Both the position numbers and the translations under genes were made by a program. From positions 1 to 5,695 of the forward strand of contig JAWLFC010000154.1 of NCBI GenBank assembly GCA_041685755.1: 5,695 nucleotides of DNA, written 5' to 3'. Each line of letters starts with the position of its first letter. Position 1 is the first letter of the stretch. The DNA comes from Sva-07 sp041685755. Its GTDB lineage: Bacteria; Actinomycetota; Acidimicrobiia; Acidimicrobiales; Ilumatobacteraceae. Under the pieces are notes generated by a model that ran no database searches, was not told where the DNA came from, and saw only the letters and a list, made by a program, of their open reading frames with translations. Shown here piece after piece: positions 1 through 5,695 of the stretch.

Positions 1-6
1 CCGGCG

Positions 7-1131
7 TCAGTGGTCGTGGGTGCGACGGTGGATCGCCAGCACGTCGTCGGCAAAGTCACCGCGCGGGTCACGCCACACCGTGTGGACGTGGTTCGCGCCC
101 CGCGCGGTGTTGTCGTACTCGGCGAGCAGGACCGGACTGTGGAGCCGGTAGTAGTGCGGTTCCCCTGGTTCGAGACCGCCCGCCCACAACAGATGAACCT
201 CGTCGAGCCCATCGCCGGCGAACTTGGCGCACTCGTCGTCTGCCAGATCGTCGGGGAGACGTTCCGCATAGCGACGCAGCAGCGTCTCGAGCATCTCGCG
301 CTGAGGAGCGCTCATGCCCGCCGCGGCAAGACCCTTCGGTGTGCTCGACCACGACAGGGCGGCGACGTCGTCGGCGGTGAGGCCCGCAGCCTCGTCAGCA
401 GCGGTCTGGGCGCGGATCGCCAGCTCGTCGTACTCGGCGGGGAGACGACCACGCCAGATCTCTCGCAGCGGTACGGGGCCGTCACCGTCATGGAGCTCCG
501 CTCGGTTGACGAGGACCAGATCGGTCGGCGCCCGCGGGGAGACCAACGCCTGCGACCGCTGGTCACCGTCGAGCGACCGCGTGAGTTCGCGGGCGAGATC
601 CTCGACGCCCTCCAGGGGCCGCAACGGGTGGGGCCCGAGCAGTGGCGAACTCGCCGGGTCCGCACCGAGGAACAGCGGCGTCGTGCCCCGGAGCTCGCCG
701 TCGACGACCGTGAAGTTGAGCGAGACGTGGTGTCCACCGATGCGCCACGACCACGAGCCGTCGGCGGACGGGTCACCGAAGACGCGCACGTAGTACAGCA
801 GCGGATCGCGGCCGCGGGGTCGACCCCACGAGGCCGTGAAGCCCTCCAACCGATCGAGCACGTTCTCCAGGCCGATGATCGTCGTCGCCGTGACGTACCC
901 GGCGCTCGACAGTCCGGTGGCCATCAGCTGGAACGCCATGCGCTGCTGCGGCGAGGTCATCCCGCCGAGCGGCAGGCCGCCGTGGTCGGTCGGCGTGTAG
1001 AACCAGCTCCGTCGTTCGTCGTCGGACGGGAACGGCCAGAGGAGCTCGTCGCGCTGAGCGTCGTCGACTGCGTCGATCAGGCGGAGCGCTGCCTCTGCCA
1101 TCCGGGCGGCGATGTTCCTGCGCGCCGACAT
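7..1131 (-). CDS. DUF3500 family protein, function unknown
   Basis: A 374-residue protein, complete, ending 6 bases before the window edge. It fits the DUF3500 family by several blocks I recognise: GLPLGGMTSPQQR (52-64), the Glu-rich helix around GLEN (87-90), RDPLLYYVRVFGDPS (108-122), WSWRIGGHHVSLNF (127-140), TPLFLGADPA (151-160), HYYRLHSPVLLAEYDN (326-341) and NHVHTVWRD (347-355), with a His-rich tail (368-374). Length is usual for the family. There is no signal peptide or membrane segment, so it is probably cytoplasmic. I know of no assigned activity; the conserved His, Asp and Glu residues suggest a metal- or cofactor-binding site, which is inference. Its ATG shares one base with the stop of the upstream monooxygenase gene (TGATG), so the two are probably translationally coupled and may act in the same pathway. 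The N- and C-terminal halves appear to repeat each other weakly. Family call firm, role unknown. Confidence 0.9.
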   Translation of the reverse strand: MSARRNIAARMAEAALRLIDAVDDAQRDELLWPFPSDDERRSWFYTPTDHGGLPLGGMTSPQQRMAFQLMATGLSSAGYVTATTIIGLENVLDRLEGFTASWGRPRGRDPLLYYVRVFGDPSADGSWSWRIGGHHVSLNFTVVDGELRGTTPLFLGADPASSPLLGPHPLRPLEGVEDLARELTRSLDGDQRSQALVSPRAPTDLVLVNRAELHDGDGPVPLREIWRGRLPAEYDELAIRAQTAADEAAGLTADDVAALSWSSTPKGLAAAGMSAPQREMLETLLRRYAERLPDDLADDECAKFAGDGLDEVHLLWAGGLEPGEPHYYRLHSPVLLAEYDNTARGANHVHTVWRDPRGDFADDVLAIHRRTHDH

Positions 1132-2300
1132 CAGTTGCCCGGCGCGTAGAGGCCGAAGATGAGGTCCGGGTCACCGGCGACCCACGTGTCGTCGAACTGC
1201 GACCGGCGGCCGATCGAGCGGGTGCGCTCGAGCAGGGAGCGTCCGAGTTCGAGCTGCGCCGGCTCCCATGCGGCCAGCGCCGCCTCGAGGTCGTCGTCTC
1301 CCTCGGCGATCGCCTCGTGCAGGGTCCAGGCGTCGGCCGCTGCCTTCGCTGTTCCGGCTGCGGCATGGGGACGGACGGCGAATGCCGCGTCGCCGATCAG
1401 CGCCGTGCGACCCTCCACCATCCGGTCGATCTCCATGTCGAACACGACCTGCACGAACAGCTGGTCGATTGCGTTCACGACCTCGGCGAGGCATGTCGGC
1501 AGCCGGGCGGTCGCGACCGCTCGGGCCTCGGCGACGTGGTCGTCACTCAGTGCTCCGGGTGGTACCGACACGTCGCGACGTACACCGTTGCGGTCGACGA
1601 GCAGGTGCTCGAGGTCGTCACCGGCCTGATAGTTGCGGTACCAGACGATGTTGATCAGCCGGCCCCCCGGCTCCACCGAACCGTCGAGACCCGGGATCGG
1701 GTACACGAGGATGTGGCTGTTGGCGTACACGTAGTAGATGATCGCGTCGTCGAGCACATCGCGCGTCGCAGGCGTCAGCTCCGTCTCGGGAACCACTCCT
1801 CGCCATGCGACGTAGCCCGCATACTGTGGTGCGGCCCCGGGGAGCAGCACCTCTCGCGCCGAGGACCGCACGCCGTCAGCGCAGACTGCGAGCTGCGGCT
1901 CCACGTACAACCCGTTCGCAAAGCCGAGGCGCGGCACGGCTGGATCGATCGACACGAGCTCGTGGCCGAGCAGATACCGGTCGGCGTCGAAGCAGCGCAG
2001 CATCTCCCGGTACACCGTGTTCCACGAGCTGAACTCGTAGTGATGCCTCGCCTCGTGCTCGACCGAACCGTCGCGGCGAAGTGTTCGGATCCACGACGTC
2101 GGCACCGCGATGTCGGCGGCATCGACACCGGCGCGTTCTCGGAGATAACGCGCCGTCATGGGCAGCAGGCCGATGCCCGCTCCCCGCTCCTCGAGCTGGC
2201 TGGGCGACCGCTCGTAGATCGTGACGTCGTGGCCGTCGTCGGCCAGGAGACACGCTGCGGTCAGGCCGCCGAGTGATCCGCCGACGACGGCGATCTCCAT
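1131..2300 (-). CDS. FAD-dependent aromatic/heteroaromatic monooxygenase, 2,6-dihydroxypyridine 3-hydroxylase-like
   Basis: A 389-residue class A flavoprotein monooxygenase. The N-terminal Rossmann motif for FAD is VGGSLGG (6-12), with the ribose-binding Glu at residue 30 (IYER). A DG motif lies at ADGVRSSAR (141-149), and the second FAD motif is LIGDAAFAVRPHAAAG (301-316). The block AGYVAWRGVV (161-170), the YPIPG element (200-204) and the RPHAAAG variant of the GD motif resemble 2,6-dihydroxypyridine 3-hydroxylase of nicotine degradation more than the p-hydroxybenzoate hydroxylase branch. Such enzymes use NAD(P)H and O2 to hydroxylate an activated ring and need no separate reductase. The ATG follows the stop of the preceding gene by 11 bases, with GAGG overlapping that stop as a ribosome binding site. 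The gene is intact; its stop overlaps the DUF3500 start by one base. Fold and cofactor are firm; the substrate (pyridine, phenol or other ring) is inference. Confidence 0.88.
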   Translation of the reverse strand: MEIAVVGGSLGGLTAACLLADDGHDVTIYERSPSQLEERGAGIGLLPMTARYLRERAGVDAADIAVPTSWIRTLRRDGSVEHEARHHYEFSSWNTVYREMLRCFDADRYLLGHELVSIDPAVPRLGFANGLYVEPQLAVCADGVRSSAREVLLPGAAPQYAGYVAWRGVVPETELTPATRDVLDDAIIYYVYANSHILVYPIPGLDGSVEPGGRLINIVWYRNYQAGDDLEHLLVDRNGVRRDVSVPPGALSDDHVAEARAVATARLPTCLAEVVNAIDQLFVQVVFDMEIDRMVEGRTALIGDAAFAVRPHAAAGTAKAAADAWTLHEAIAEGDDDLEAALAAWEPAQLELGRSLLERTRSIGRRSQFDDTWVAGDPDLIFGLYAPGN

Positions 2301-2311
2301 CCGCGGTGGCC

Positions 2312-2833
2312 TCAGGGCTTGCCGAACGTGGCGATCTGGTCGACGTCGCAGCGGAACAGGATCCGACGTTCGTCGATCGACGGATCACGAAGGCCGTACG
2401 GTCCCGGTGACTGGGTGTACTTCTCCCAGATCCTGTCGAGTTGCGCCGTGACCTCCGGCCCGCGTTCGGGATCGTCCTCGGAGATCTCCTCGGCGACGGT
2501 GTGCTTGATGCTCATCCAGTGGTACGGGTTGGCCGGGTTGACCAAGAGGCTCGTGAGCCGCGGGTTGTCGCGGATCCACTGGGCCTTCTTGCGGTGCGAG
2601 GCGACGTTGACCAGGATCTGGTCGCCGTCGTAGTCGAACCACATCGGCGTCATGTTCGCCCGCCCGCTCGGGCCGACGATGCCGAGGATCTGCGTGACCG
2701 GATCGTCCATCAGTTGCTTGTAGATCGGGTCGAGATCGGCCAGCGAGTCGAGTTCGGTGCGGTCGCCGACGGCGAACTGCCCCGGTTGCAGGCCGTCGGC
2801 GACGTCGCGGAAGCTGGCCAGTTTCATCCCCAT
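2312..2833 (-). CDS. Pyridoxamine 5'-phosphate oxidase-like split-barrel flavin/F420-binding protein
   Basis: A soluble protein of 173 residues from the start chosen here (178 if the ATG at 2848 is used). It has the shape of the PNPOx-like split-barrel family, including the PPOX-class F420-dependent proteins of actinobacteria. The sequence shows an early strand ending GIVGPSGRANMTPMWF (residues 51-66), a strand DGDQILVNV (69-77), then SHRKKAQWIRDNPRLT (79-94), the region that usually holds the cofactor phosphate. It ends with a helix rich in charged residues and the closing strand RRILFRCDVDQIATF. Whether it binds FMN or F420 cannot be decided by eye. I prefer the ATG at 2833 because GGGGG lies 8 bases upstream; the ATG at 2848 has no ribosome binding site. 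It sits between a ThDP enzyme and a monooxygenase, so a redox or reductase role in the same pathway is plausible. Confidence 0.82.
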   Translation of the reverse strand: MGMKLASFRDVADGLQPGQFAVGDRTELDSLADLDPIYKQLMDDPVTQILGIVGPSGRANMTPMWFDYDGDQILVNVASHRKKAQWIRDNPRLTSLLVNPANPYHWMSIKHTVAEEISEDDPERGPEVTAQLDRIWEKYTQSPGPYGLRDPSIDERRILFRCDVDQIATFGKP

Positions 2834-2841
2834 GTTCGTTA

Positions 2842-2846
2842 CCCCC
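2842..2846 (-). promoter_or_regulatory. Possible ribosome binding site deciding the split-barrel protein start
   Basis: On the minus strand GGGGG is followed by TAACGAAC and then the ATG at 2833. This is the only Shine-Dalgarno-like run near the three in-frame ATGs at 2848, 2833 and 2827. It argues for the middle one, since the run lies inside or immediately after the 2848 start codon and so could not serve it. Confidence 0.4.
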
Positions 2847-2870
2847 ATGTCGTTCGGTTCGTTGCGATCG

Positions 2871-2876
2871 ACAGTA
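2871..2876 (-). promoter_or_regulatory. Possible -10 element (TACTGT)
   Basis: The short gap after the ThDP gene contains TACTGT on the minus strand, matching the TANNNT pattern of actinobacterial -10 boxes. A transcript from here would begin near 2864 and leave a leader of about 30 bases to the ATG at 2833. No -35-like hexamer is seen about 17 bases upstream. It may be chance, and the three downstream genes may simply be read through from the ThDP gene. Confidence 0.2.
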
Positions 2877-2881
2877 TCCGC

Positions 2882-4468
2882 TCACCCGCGAGTGGTGCGC
2901 AGCAGAGCGGGGTACGGCGTCGGGTCGATCCGGGCGTCGACGAGGCGCGGCCGGTCCCAGCCGCCGTCGAGTGCTCGTTCGAGTGCGGCGGCCGTGTCGA
3001 CGGTCGTGGCGTCGAGCCCCATCGCCGTGCCGACGGCGGCGAAGTCGACCGGCGCATAGCGCACGGCTGCGGAGCCGCCCTGACCGTCGCGCTGCTTGAT
3101 CTCGATGAGGCTGAGTGCCGCGTCGTCGAACACGACCACCGTGATCGGGAGGCGTAGGCGCGCCACGGTCTCGAGCTCGGCGAGGGTCATGCCGAGGCCG
3201 CCGTCGCCGACCATGCAGACCACCGGCGACCCCGGACGGGCCAGCGCCGCGCCGATGGCAGCGGGCAGAGCGAACCCCATCGTGGCCAGACCATTGGAGA
3301 TCAGGACGCTCAACGGCGACGCCGCCGGCCAGAACGGCATGATCGCCAGGAAGTGGGCACCGGCGTCGACGGTCGCCGTGACCCCGCCCGGCGCGCACCG
3401 GGCAACGGCGGCCGCGAGTTCCACCGGCCCGAAGGTGCCCGCCGACGTGGCGAGCAGCGCATCACGGGCGGCGGTGAGTGCCTCGGCGCCGGAATTCTTC
3501 TTCCACCCGTGACCGGCACCGGCGGCGACGTCCTCGAGGAGGTCGGCCACCGCGGGCCCGAACAGCGCGACGTCGGCGGGCAGGAACGTCGAGGCCGGAG
3601 CAGCGGTGTCGATCGAGACCAACGGCACGTCGAGGCCCCACGGTGCCGGGATCGGCTCCACGGTGTCGAGACCGACCGCGACGACCAGGTCCGCGGCTGC
3701 GAGCATCGGGCGTTCGAGAACACCGCCGGTGTAGATGCCCGCCAGTTGCGGGTGCCCCTCGGGCAGGATGCCGGCGGCCTGGTAGGTGGTCAGGACCGGG
3801 CATCCGATCCGTTCGAGGACGTCACGGACGCGGGCCGCTTCGTCGACGGCGCCGATCCCGACGACCACCACCGGGCGGTCCGCACCGGCCAGCAGGGAAC
3901 GTGCCCGATCGAGCTCCGCCCGATCGACGGTCGGCGGCGCCGGAAGATCGCCGGGATGGATGCTGGCGGCACGGGGGTCGAAGTCGAGGTGCACGGCGCC
4001 CCGTGGTGCCGCCGCGGCGAGCGCCATGGCGCCATGGGCGACGTCGGCGGCGGCGCCGTCACCTCCGAGACGTCCGCTCCCCTTGGTGACGGGACCCATC
4101 AGTGCGATCTGATCGATTCGCTGGTGGGCGACGCGTTCCATGTCGCTCTCCGGCACGCAGTCCGACACGAAGAGCAACGGGAAGCGGTCGAGCGTCGCCT
4201 GCGCAGTGCCGTTCACCGCCGATGCGGCACCGGGCCCGCGGGTGGAGATCGCCGTGGCGGGCGCCCCGGTGAGCAGCCCGTAGGTCGCCGCCGCGATCGC
4301 TCCGGCCGTCTCTGCGTGGGTGAGCACGAACCGCAGTCCGGCTGCCTCGGCGGCGCCGATCAGCGCGAGGTTCGCGCCACCCCCGGGCACACCGAAGATC
4401 GTGTCGGCACCGCCCGTGCGGATCGCGTGGACGAGCGTCTCCGCCGCGATCGTCTCGATGCCTCGCAC
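2882..4468 (-). CDS. Thiamine-diphosphate-dependent decarboxylase/carboligase (acetolactate synthase-like superfamily)
   Basis: A 528-residue enzyme with the three-domain layout of the pyruvate decarboxylase/acetolactate synthase superfamily. The N-terminal Pyr domain carries FGVPGGGA (25-32) and the catalytic Glu53 in LTHAETAG, which activates the thiamine ring, followed by STRGPGAASAVNG (75-87). A central domain spans about 185-320. The C-terminal PP domain has SNGLATMGFALPAAIGA (391-407) and GDGGLGMTLAELE (421-433), ending the metal-binding motif at FDDAALSLIEIKQ (447-459). The usual Asn-Asn/Asn-Asp is here Asp448-Asp449; Asp at the second position is also used by catabolic acetolactate synthases. 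It is shorter than biosynthetic acetolactate synthase (about 560-600) and no small regulatory subunit gene follows, so branched-chain amino acid synthesis is unlikely. Likely substrates are 2-oxo acids. The GTG start has AGGAG 5 bases upstream. The exact reaction is unknown. Confidence 0.85.
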   Translation of the reverse strand: MRGIETIAAETLVHAIRTGGADTIFGVPGGGANLALIGAAEAAGLRFVLTHAETAGAIAAATYGLLTGAPATAISTRGPGAASAVNGTAQATLDRFPLLFVSDCVPESDMERVAHQRIDQIALMGPVTKGSGRLGGDGAAADVAHGAMALAAAAPRGAVHLDFDPRAASIHPGDLPAPPTVDRAELDRARSLLAGADRPVVVVGIGAVDEAARVRDVLERIGCPVLTTYQAAGILPEGHPQLAGIYTGGVLERPMLAAADLVVAVGLDTVEPIPAPWGLDVPLVSIDTAAPASTFLPADVALFGPAVADLLEDVAAGAGHGWKKNSGAEALTAARDALLATSAGTFGPVELAAAVARCAPGGVTATVDAGAHFLAIMPFWPAASPLSVLISNGLATMGFALPAAIGAALARPGSPVVCMVGDGGLGMTLAELETVARLRLPITVVVFDDAALSLIEIKQRDGQGGSAAVRYAPVDFAAVGTAMGLDATTVDTAAALERALDGGWDRPRLVDARIDPTPYPALLRTTRG

Positions 4469-4547
4469 TCTCTCTCCTGAACCCTGTGGACGTCGAACGG
4501 TCGCCGAGGCTAACCCGCCCTCGATGCGGGCGCCGAGGCCGACACCC
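4469..4547 (-). other. Junction between antiporter operon and catabolic gene set; weak hairpin, direct repeat, possible -10
   Basis: These 79 bases form the longest gap in the window. A small GC hairpin is possible (4514-4518 pairing with 4526-4530, 7-base loop), with an alternative pairing shifted by two bases. Only two T residues follow it on the minus strand, so it is a poor rho-independent terminator. The 9-mer CGCCGAGGC (plus strand) occurs at 4502-4510 and again at 4531-4539, flanking the hairpin. TAGCCT at 4512-4507 on the minus strand fits a TANNNT -10 box without a clear -35. The layout is what one would expect of a weak operon boundary with a new promoter, perhaps with a dimeric regulator site, but each element is weak alone. 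Confidence 0.25.
4474..4478 (-). promoter_or_regulatory. Ribosome binding site of the ThDP enzyme gene
   Basis: AGGAG on the minus strand lies 5 bases before the GTG at 4468. This supports GTG as the true start, since no ATG is available nearby in frame, and it shows that the gene has its own translation signal after the antiporter genes. Confidence 0.7.
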
Positions 4548-4898
4548 TCAGTCGTCGCCGAGTTCCTCCTCCGCGGCGCGCAGGTCGTCGACCGCCCAGG
4601 GTTCCGCCGGGCGCAGGCCGGCGGCGTGGGCTGCCCGGCCGAGCATGTGGCTGGCCACCGGGGCGGTCCAGAACTGCAGCAGGACGGCCAGCAGCAGCTT
4701 GGTGGTCGGGGCCGGGCCCGGTACCCGCAGCACCGCCGCGCCGACCGTGCAGACCACGGCGAGCGTGGCGGGCTTGGTCGCCACGTGGATCCGTGAGTAG
4801 GCGTCGGGCATGCGGTACAGCCCGATGGCCGCGATCAGGGCGAGCGCCGATCCCGAGATCAGGAGGATGGCGGCGAGGACGTCGACGACGGTGTTCAC
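4548..4898 (-). CDS. mrpG: Na+/H+ antiporter subunit G (MrpG/MnhG)
   Basis: A 116-residue membrane protein, the small G subunit of the Mrp/Mnh multisubunit cation/proton antiporter. Three hydrophobic segments are visible (about 8-27, 41-58 and 67-85). The family signature GLYRMPDAYSRIHVATKPAT (26-45) lies between the first two, and QFWTAPVASHMLGRAAH (75-91) is the usual end of the third. A short acidic tail (102-116) follows. The start is GTG at 4898, since its GTGA overlaps the mrpF stop by 4 bases and AGAGAGGGG lies just upstream; a longer reading of the same frame back to 5378 runs through mrpF and is not real. Together with the E and F proteins it belongs to the membrane complex used for Na+ export and pH homeostasis. 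It is the last antiporter gene before the junction. Confidence 0.93.
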   Translation of the reverse strand: MNTVVDVLAAILLISGSALALIAAIGLYRMPDAYSRIHVATKPATLAVVCTVGAAVLRVPGPAPTTKLLLAVLLQFWTAPVASHMLGRAAHAAGLRPAEPWAVDDLRAAEEELGDD

Positions 4899-5155
4899 GG
4901 GCCCCTCTCTTCGATGTAGCGGGCGATGGTCACGCTGCCGAGGAAGGCGAGCAGCCCGATGATCAGCAGCAGTGCCGCGACGAGGTCGTCCATCGTGATG
5001 GCGATCGCGACGGCGAGGCTGTTGAGGATCACGGCGACGAGCATGTCGATGCCCACGGCGCGGTCGACGAGGTTGCGGGAGCGGACCACGTGCACGGCCG
5101 TCAGCAGGCCGGCCACGGCGAGCATGACGCCGCTCACCCAGCCGACGACGTTCAT
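4895..5155 (-). CDS. mrpF: Na+/H+ antiporter subunit F (MrpF/MnhF)
   Basis: An 86-residue hydrophobic protein of the usual MrpF length. It has three predicted membrane helices (about 3-24, 35-55 and 58-76). The conserved loop NLVDRAVGIDML (28-39) follows the first, and FLGSVTIARYIEERGP (71-86) forms the end. The ATG at 5155 overlaps the mrpE stop by 4 bases (ATGA), and GGGAG lies 4 bases before it. Its own stop overlaps the mrpG GTG by 4 bases. Such coupling keeps the subunits in fixed ratio. F is needed for assembly or activity of the Mrp complex; identity rests on size, helices, motif and position between E and G. Confidence 0.93.
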   Translation of the reverse strand: MNVVGWVSGVMLAVAGLLTAVHVVRSRNLVDRAVGIDMLVAVILNSLAVAIAITMDDLVAALLLIIGLLAFLGSVTIARYIEERGP

Positions 5156-5694
5156 CGCGCTCCCGCCTCGTCGCCGGACGTGTCACCGGCGTTCGCTCCG
5201 GTCGGGGTGACCGCCGACACGACGAGTCGTTCGAGGCGCCGCACGTCGTCGCGGATCGCGGCCGGGTCGGACAGGCCGAGCACGTGGATGTAGAGCACGG
5301 GCGGGACGGCCGCCGACGAGTCGTCGTCGGCGTAGCGGGCCTCGAGCGTGAGCGTGCCCGGGGTGAGGCTGATCGCATCGGCGACGATCGTGGCGACGAG
5401 CGACGAGGGGTACGACAGTGGAACTCCGACGACCCCGGAGCGGAGGCGGGCGGGCGTGGGTGCGAGCACGGCCAGCACGACCGTCACCGATGACGACACC
5501 AGGCGCCACACGAACACCGCCAGCAGCCGAACGAGGGCGAGCGGGTGCAGCCGGTGCCCACGCGGGTCGGGGCGGAACAACAGCGCCAGCACTACGACGA
5601 CGAGCACCCCGCCCGCCACGTTGATCACCGAGATCTCGCCCCACAGCGCCAGCCAGACCACGAGGGCGAAGAGCATCGGGGCGACCCTGCTCAC
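5152..5694 (-). CDS. mrpE: Na+/H+ antiporter subunit E (MrpE/MnhE)
   Basis: A 180-residue MrpE family protein. Hydrophobic segments lie at about 5-20, 23-40 and 53-78, followed by a soluble region. That region contains the family hallmark ADAISLTPGTLTLEARY (105-121) and a strand VLYIHVL (133-139), then a helix and a 20-residue polar tail rich in Gly, Ala, Asp and Thr that is longer than usual. The GTG at 5694 is taken as start because it stands in a GTGA, the same 4-base overlap used elsewhere in this operon, with the TGA probably ending mrpD upstream. The ATG at 5676 is an alternative. Because the start lies one base from the window edge, a still earlier start cannot be excluded. E is an accessory subunit of the antiporter complex. 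Confidence 0.92.
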   Translation of the reverse strand: MSRVAPMLFALVVWLALWGEISVINVAGGVLVVVVLALLFRPDPRGHRLHPLALVRLLAVFVWRLVSSSVTVVLAVLAPTPARLRSGVVGVPLSYPSSLVATIVADAISLTPGTLTLEARYADDDSSAAVPPVLYIHVLGLSDPAAIRDDVRRLERLVVSAVTPTGANAGDTSGDEAGAR

Positions 5695-5695
5695 G

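Noticed and set aside
10..1149. A 379-codon open frame on the plus strand opposite the DUF3500 gene
   Set aside because: It is rich in Arg, Val and Gln with no recognisable domain, and it mirrors a well-supported family gene. Long antisense open frames are expected in GC-rich coding DNA.
1317..2276. A 319-codon plus-strand open frame opposite the monooxygenase
   Set aside because: No motif, low-complexity His/Val/Arg composition, and it lies fully inside a gene with clear FAD motifs on the other strand.
2385..3398. A 337-codon minus-strand frame spanning the ThDP gene end and the split-barrel gene
   Set aside because: It is Arg/Gly/Pro-rich and overlaps two genes with recognisable motifs in another frame. 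It is not a fusion.
3353..4480. A 375-codon plus-strand open frame opposite the ThDP enzyme
   Set aside because: Gly/Arg/Asp-rich with no domain pattern; it is a shadow of the real gene.
4514..4530. Hairpin after mrpG as a rho-independent terminator
   Set aside because: The stem is only 5 base pairs and there is no T run after it, so I do not list it as a terminator.
4548..5378. A longer version of the mrpG frame starting at 5378
   Set aside because: The extra 160 residues run out of frame through mrpF and mrpE and are Arg/Pro/Thr-rich. The GTG at 4898 with a good ribosome binding site and 4-base overlap is the sensible start.

Overview
The window comes from a very GC-rich bacterial chromosome. 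All seven genes supported here lie on the minus strand, so transcription runs from high to low coordinates. GTG starts, 1- and 4-base gene overlaps, and the style of the proteins suggest an actinobacterium. An Acidimicrobiia (Ilumatobacter-like) or related soil or marine actinomycete would fit, but this is an inference from composition and gene style; no rRNA or marker gene is present.

Upper part (about 4548-5694): the end of an Mrp/Mnh-type multisubunit Na+/H+ antiporter operon, in the order mrpE, mrpF, mrpG. Each junction is a 4-base stop/start overlap (ATGA between E and F, GTGA between F and G). The first codon of mrpE also sits in a GTGA context, which suggests that an upstream gene, probably mrpD, ends just beyond the window edge. 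The three small membrane proteins would work with the large A-D subunits to exchange cytoplasmic Na+ for H+.

Junction (4469-4547): 79 bases without a gene, the longest non-coding stretch here. It holds a weak GC hairpin, a 9-base direct repeat, a possible -10 element and a good ribosome binding site for the next gene.

Lower part (7-4468): a compact run of four genes. They encode a thiamine-diphosphate (ThDP) enzyme of the decarboxylase/carboligase superfamily, a small flavin- or F420-binding split-barrel protein, an FAD monooxygenase resembling 2,6-dihydroxypyridine 3-hydroxylase, and a DUF3500 protein of unknown function. The gaps are 33-48 bases (depending on the start used), 11 bases, and a 1-base overlap. 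The set looks like a small catabolic or tailoring operon acting on an aromatic or heteroaromatic substrate: ring hydroxylation, C-C bond chemistry on a 2-oxo acid, a redox helper, and an unknown enzyme. The substrate cannot be read from the sequence. This four-gene set, with the DUF3500 protein coupled to the monooxygenase, is the most interesting part of the window.

No tRNA, rRNA, mobile element, CRISPR array or convincing rho-independent terminator was seen.
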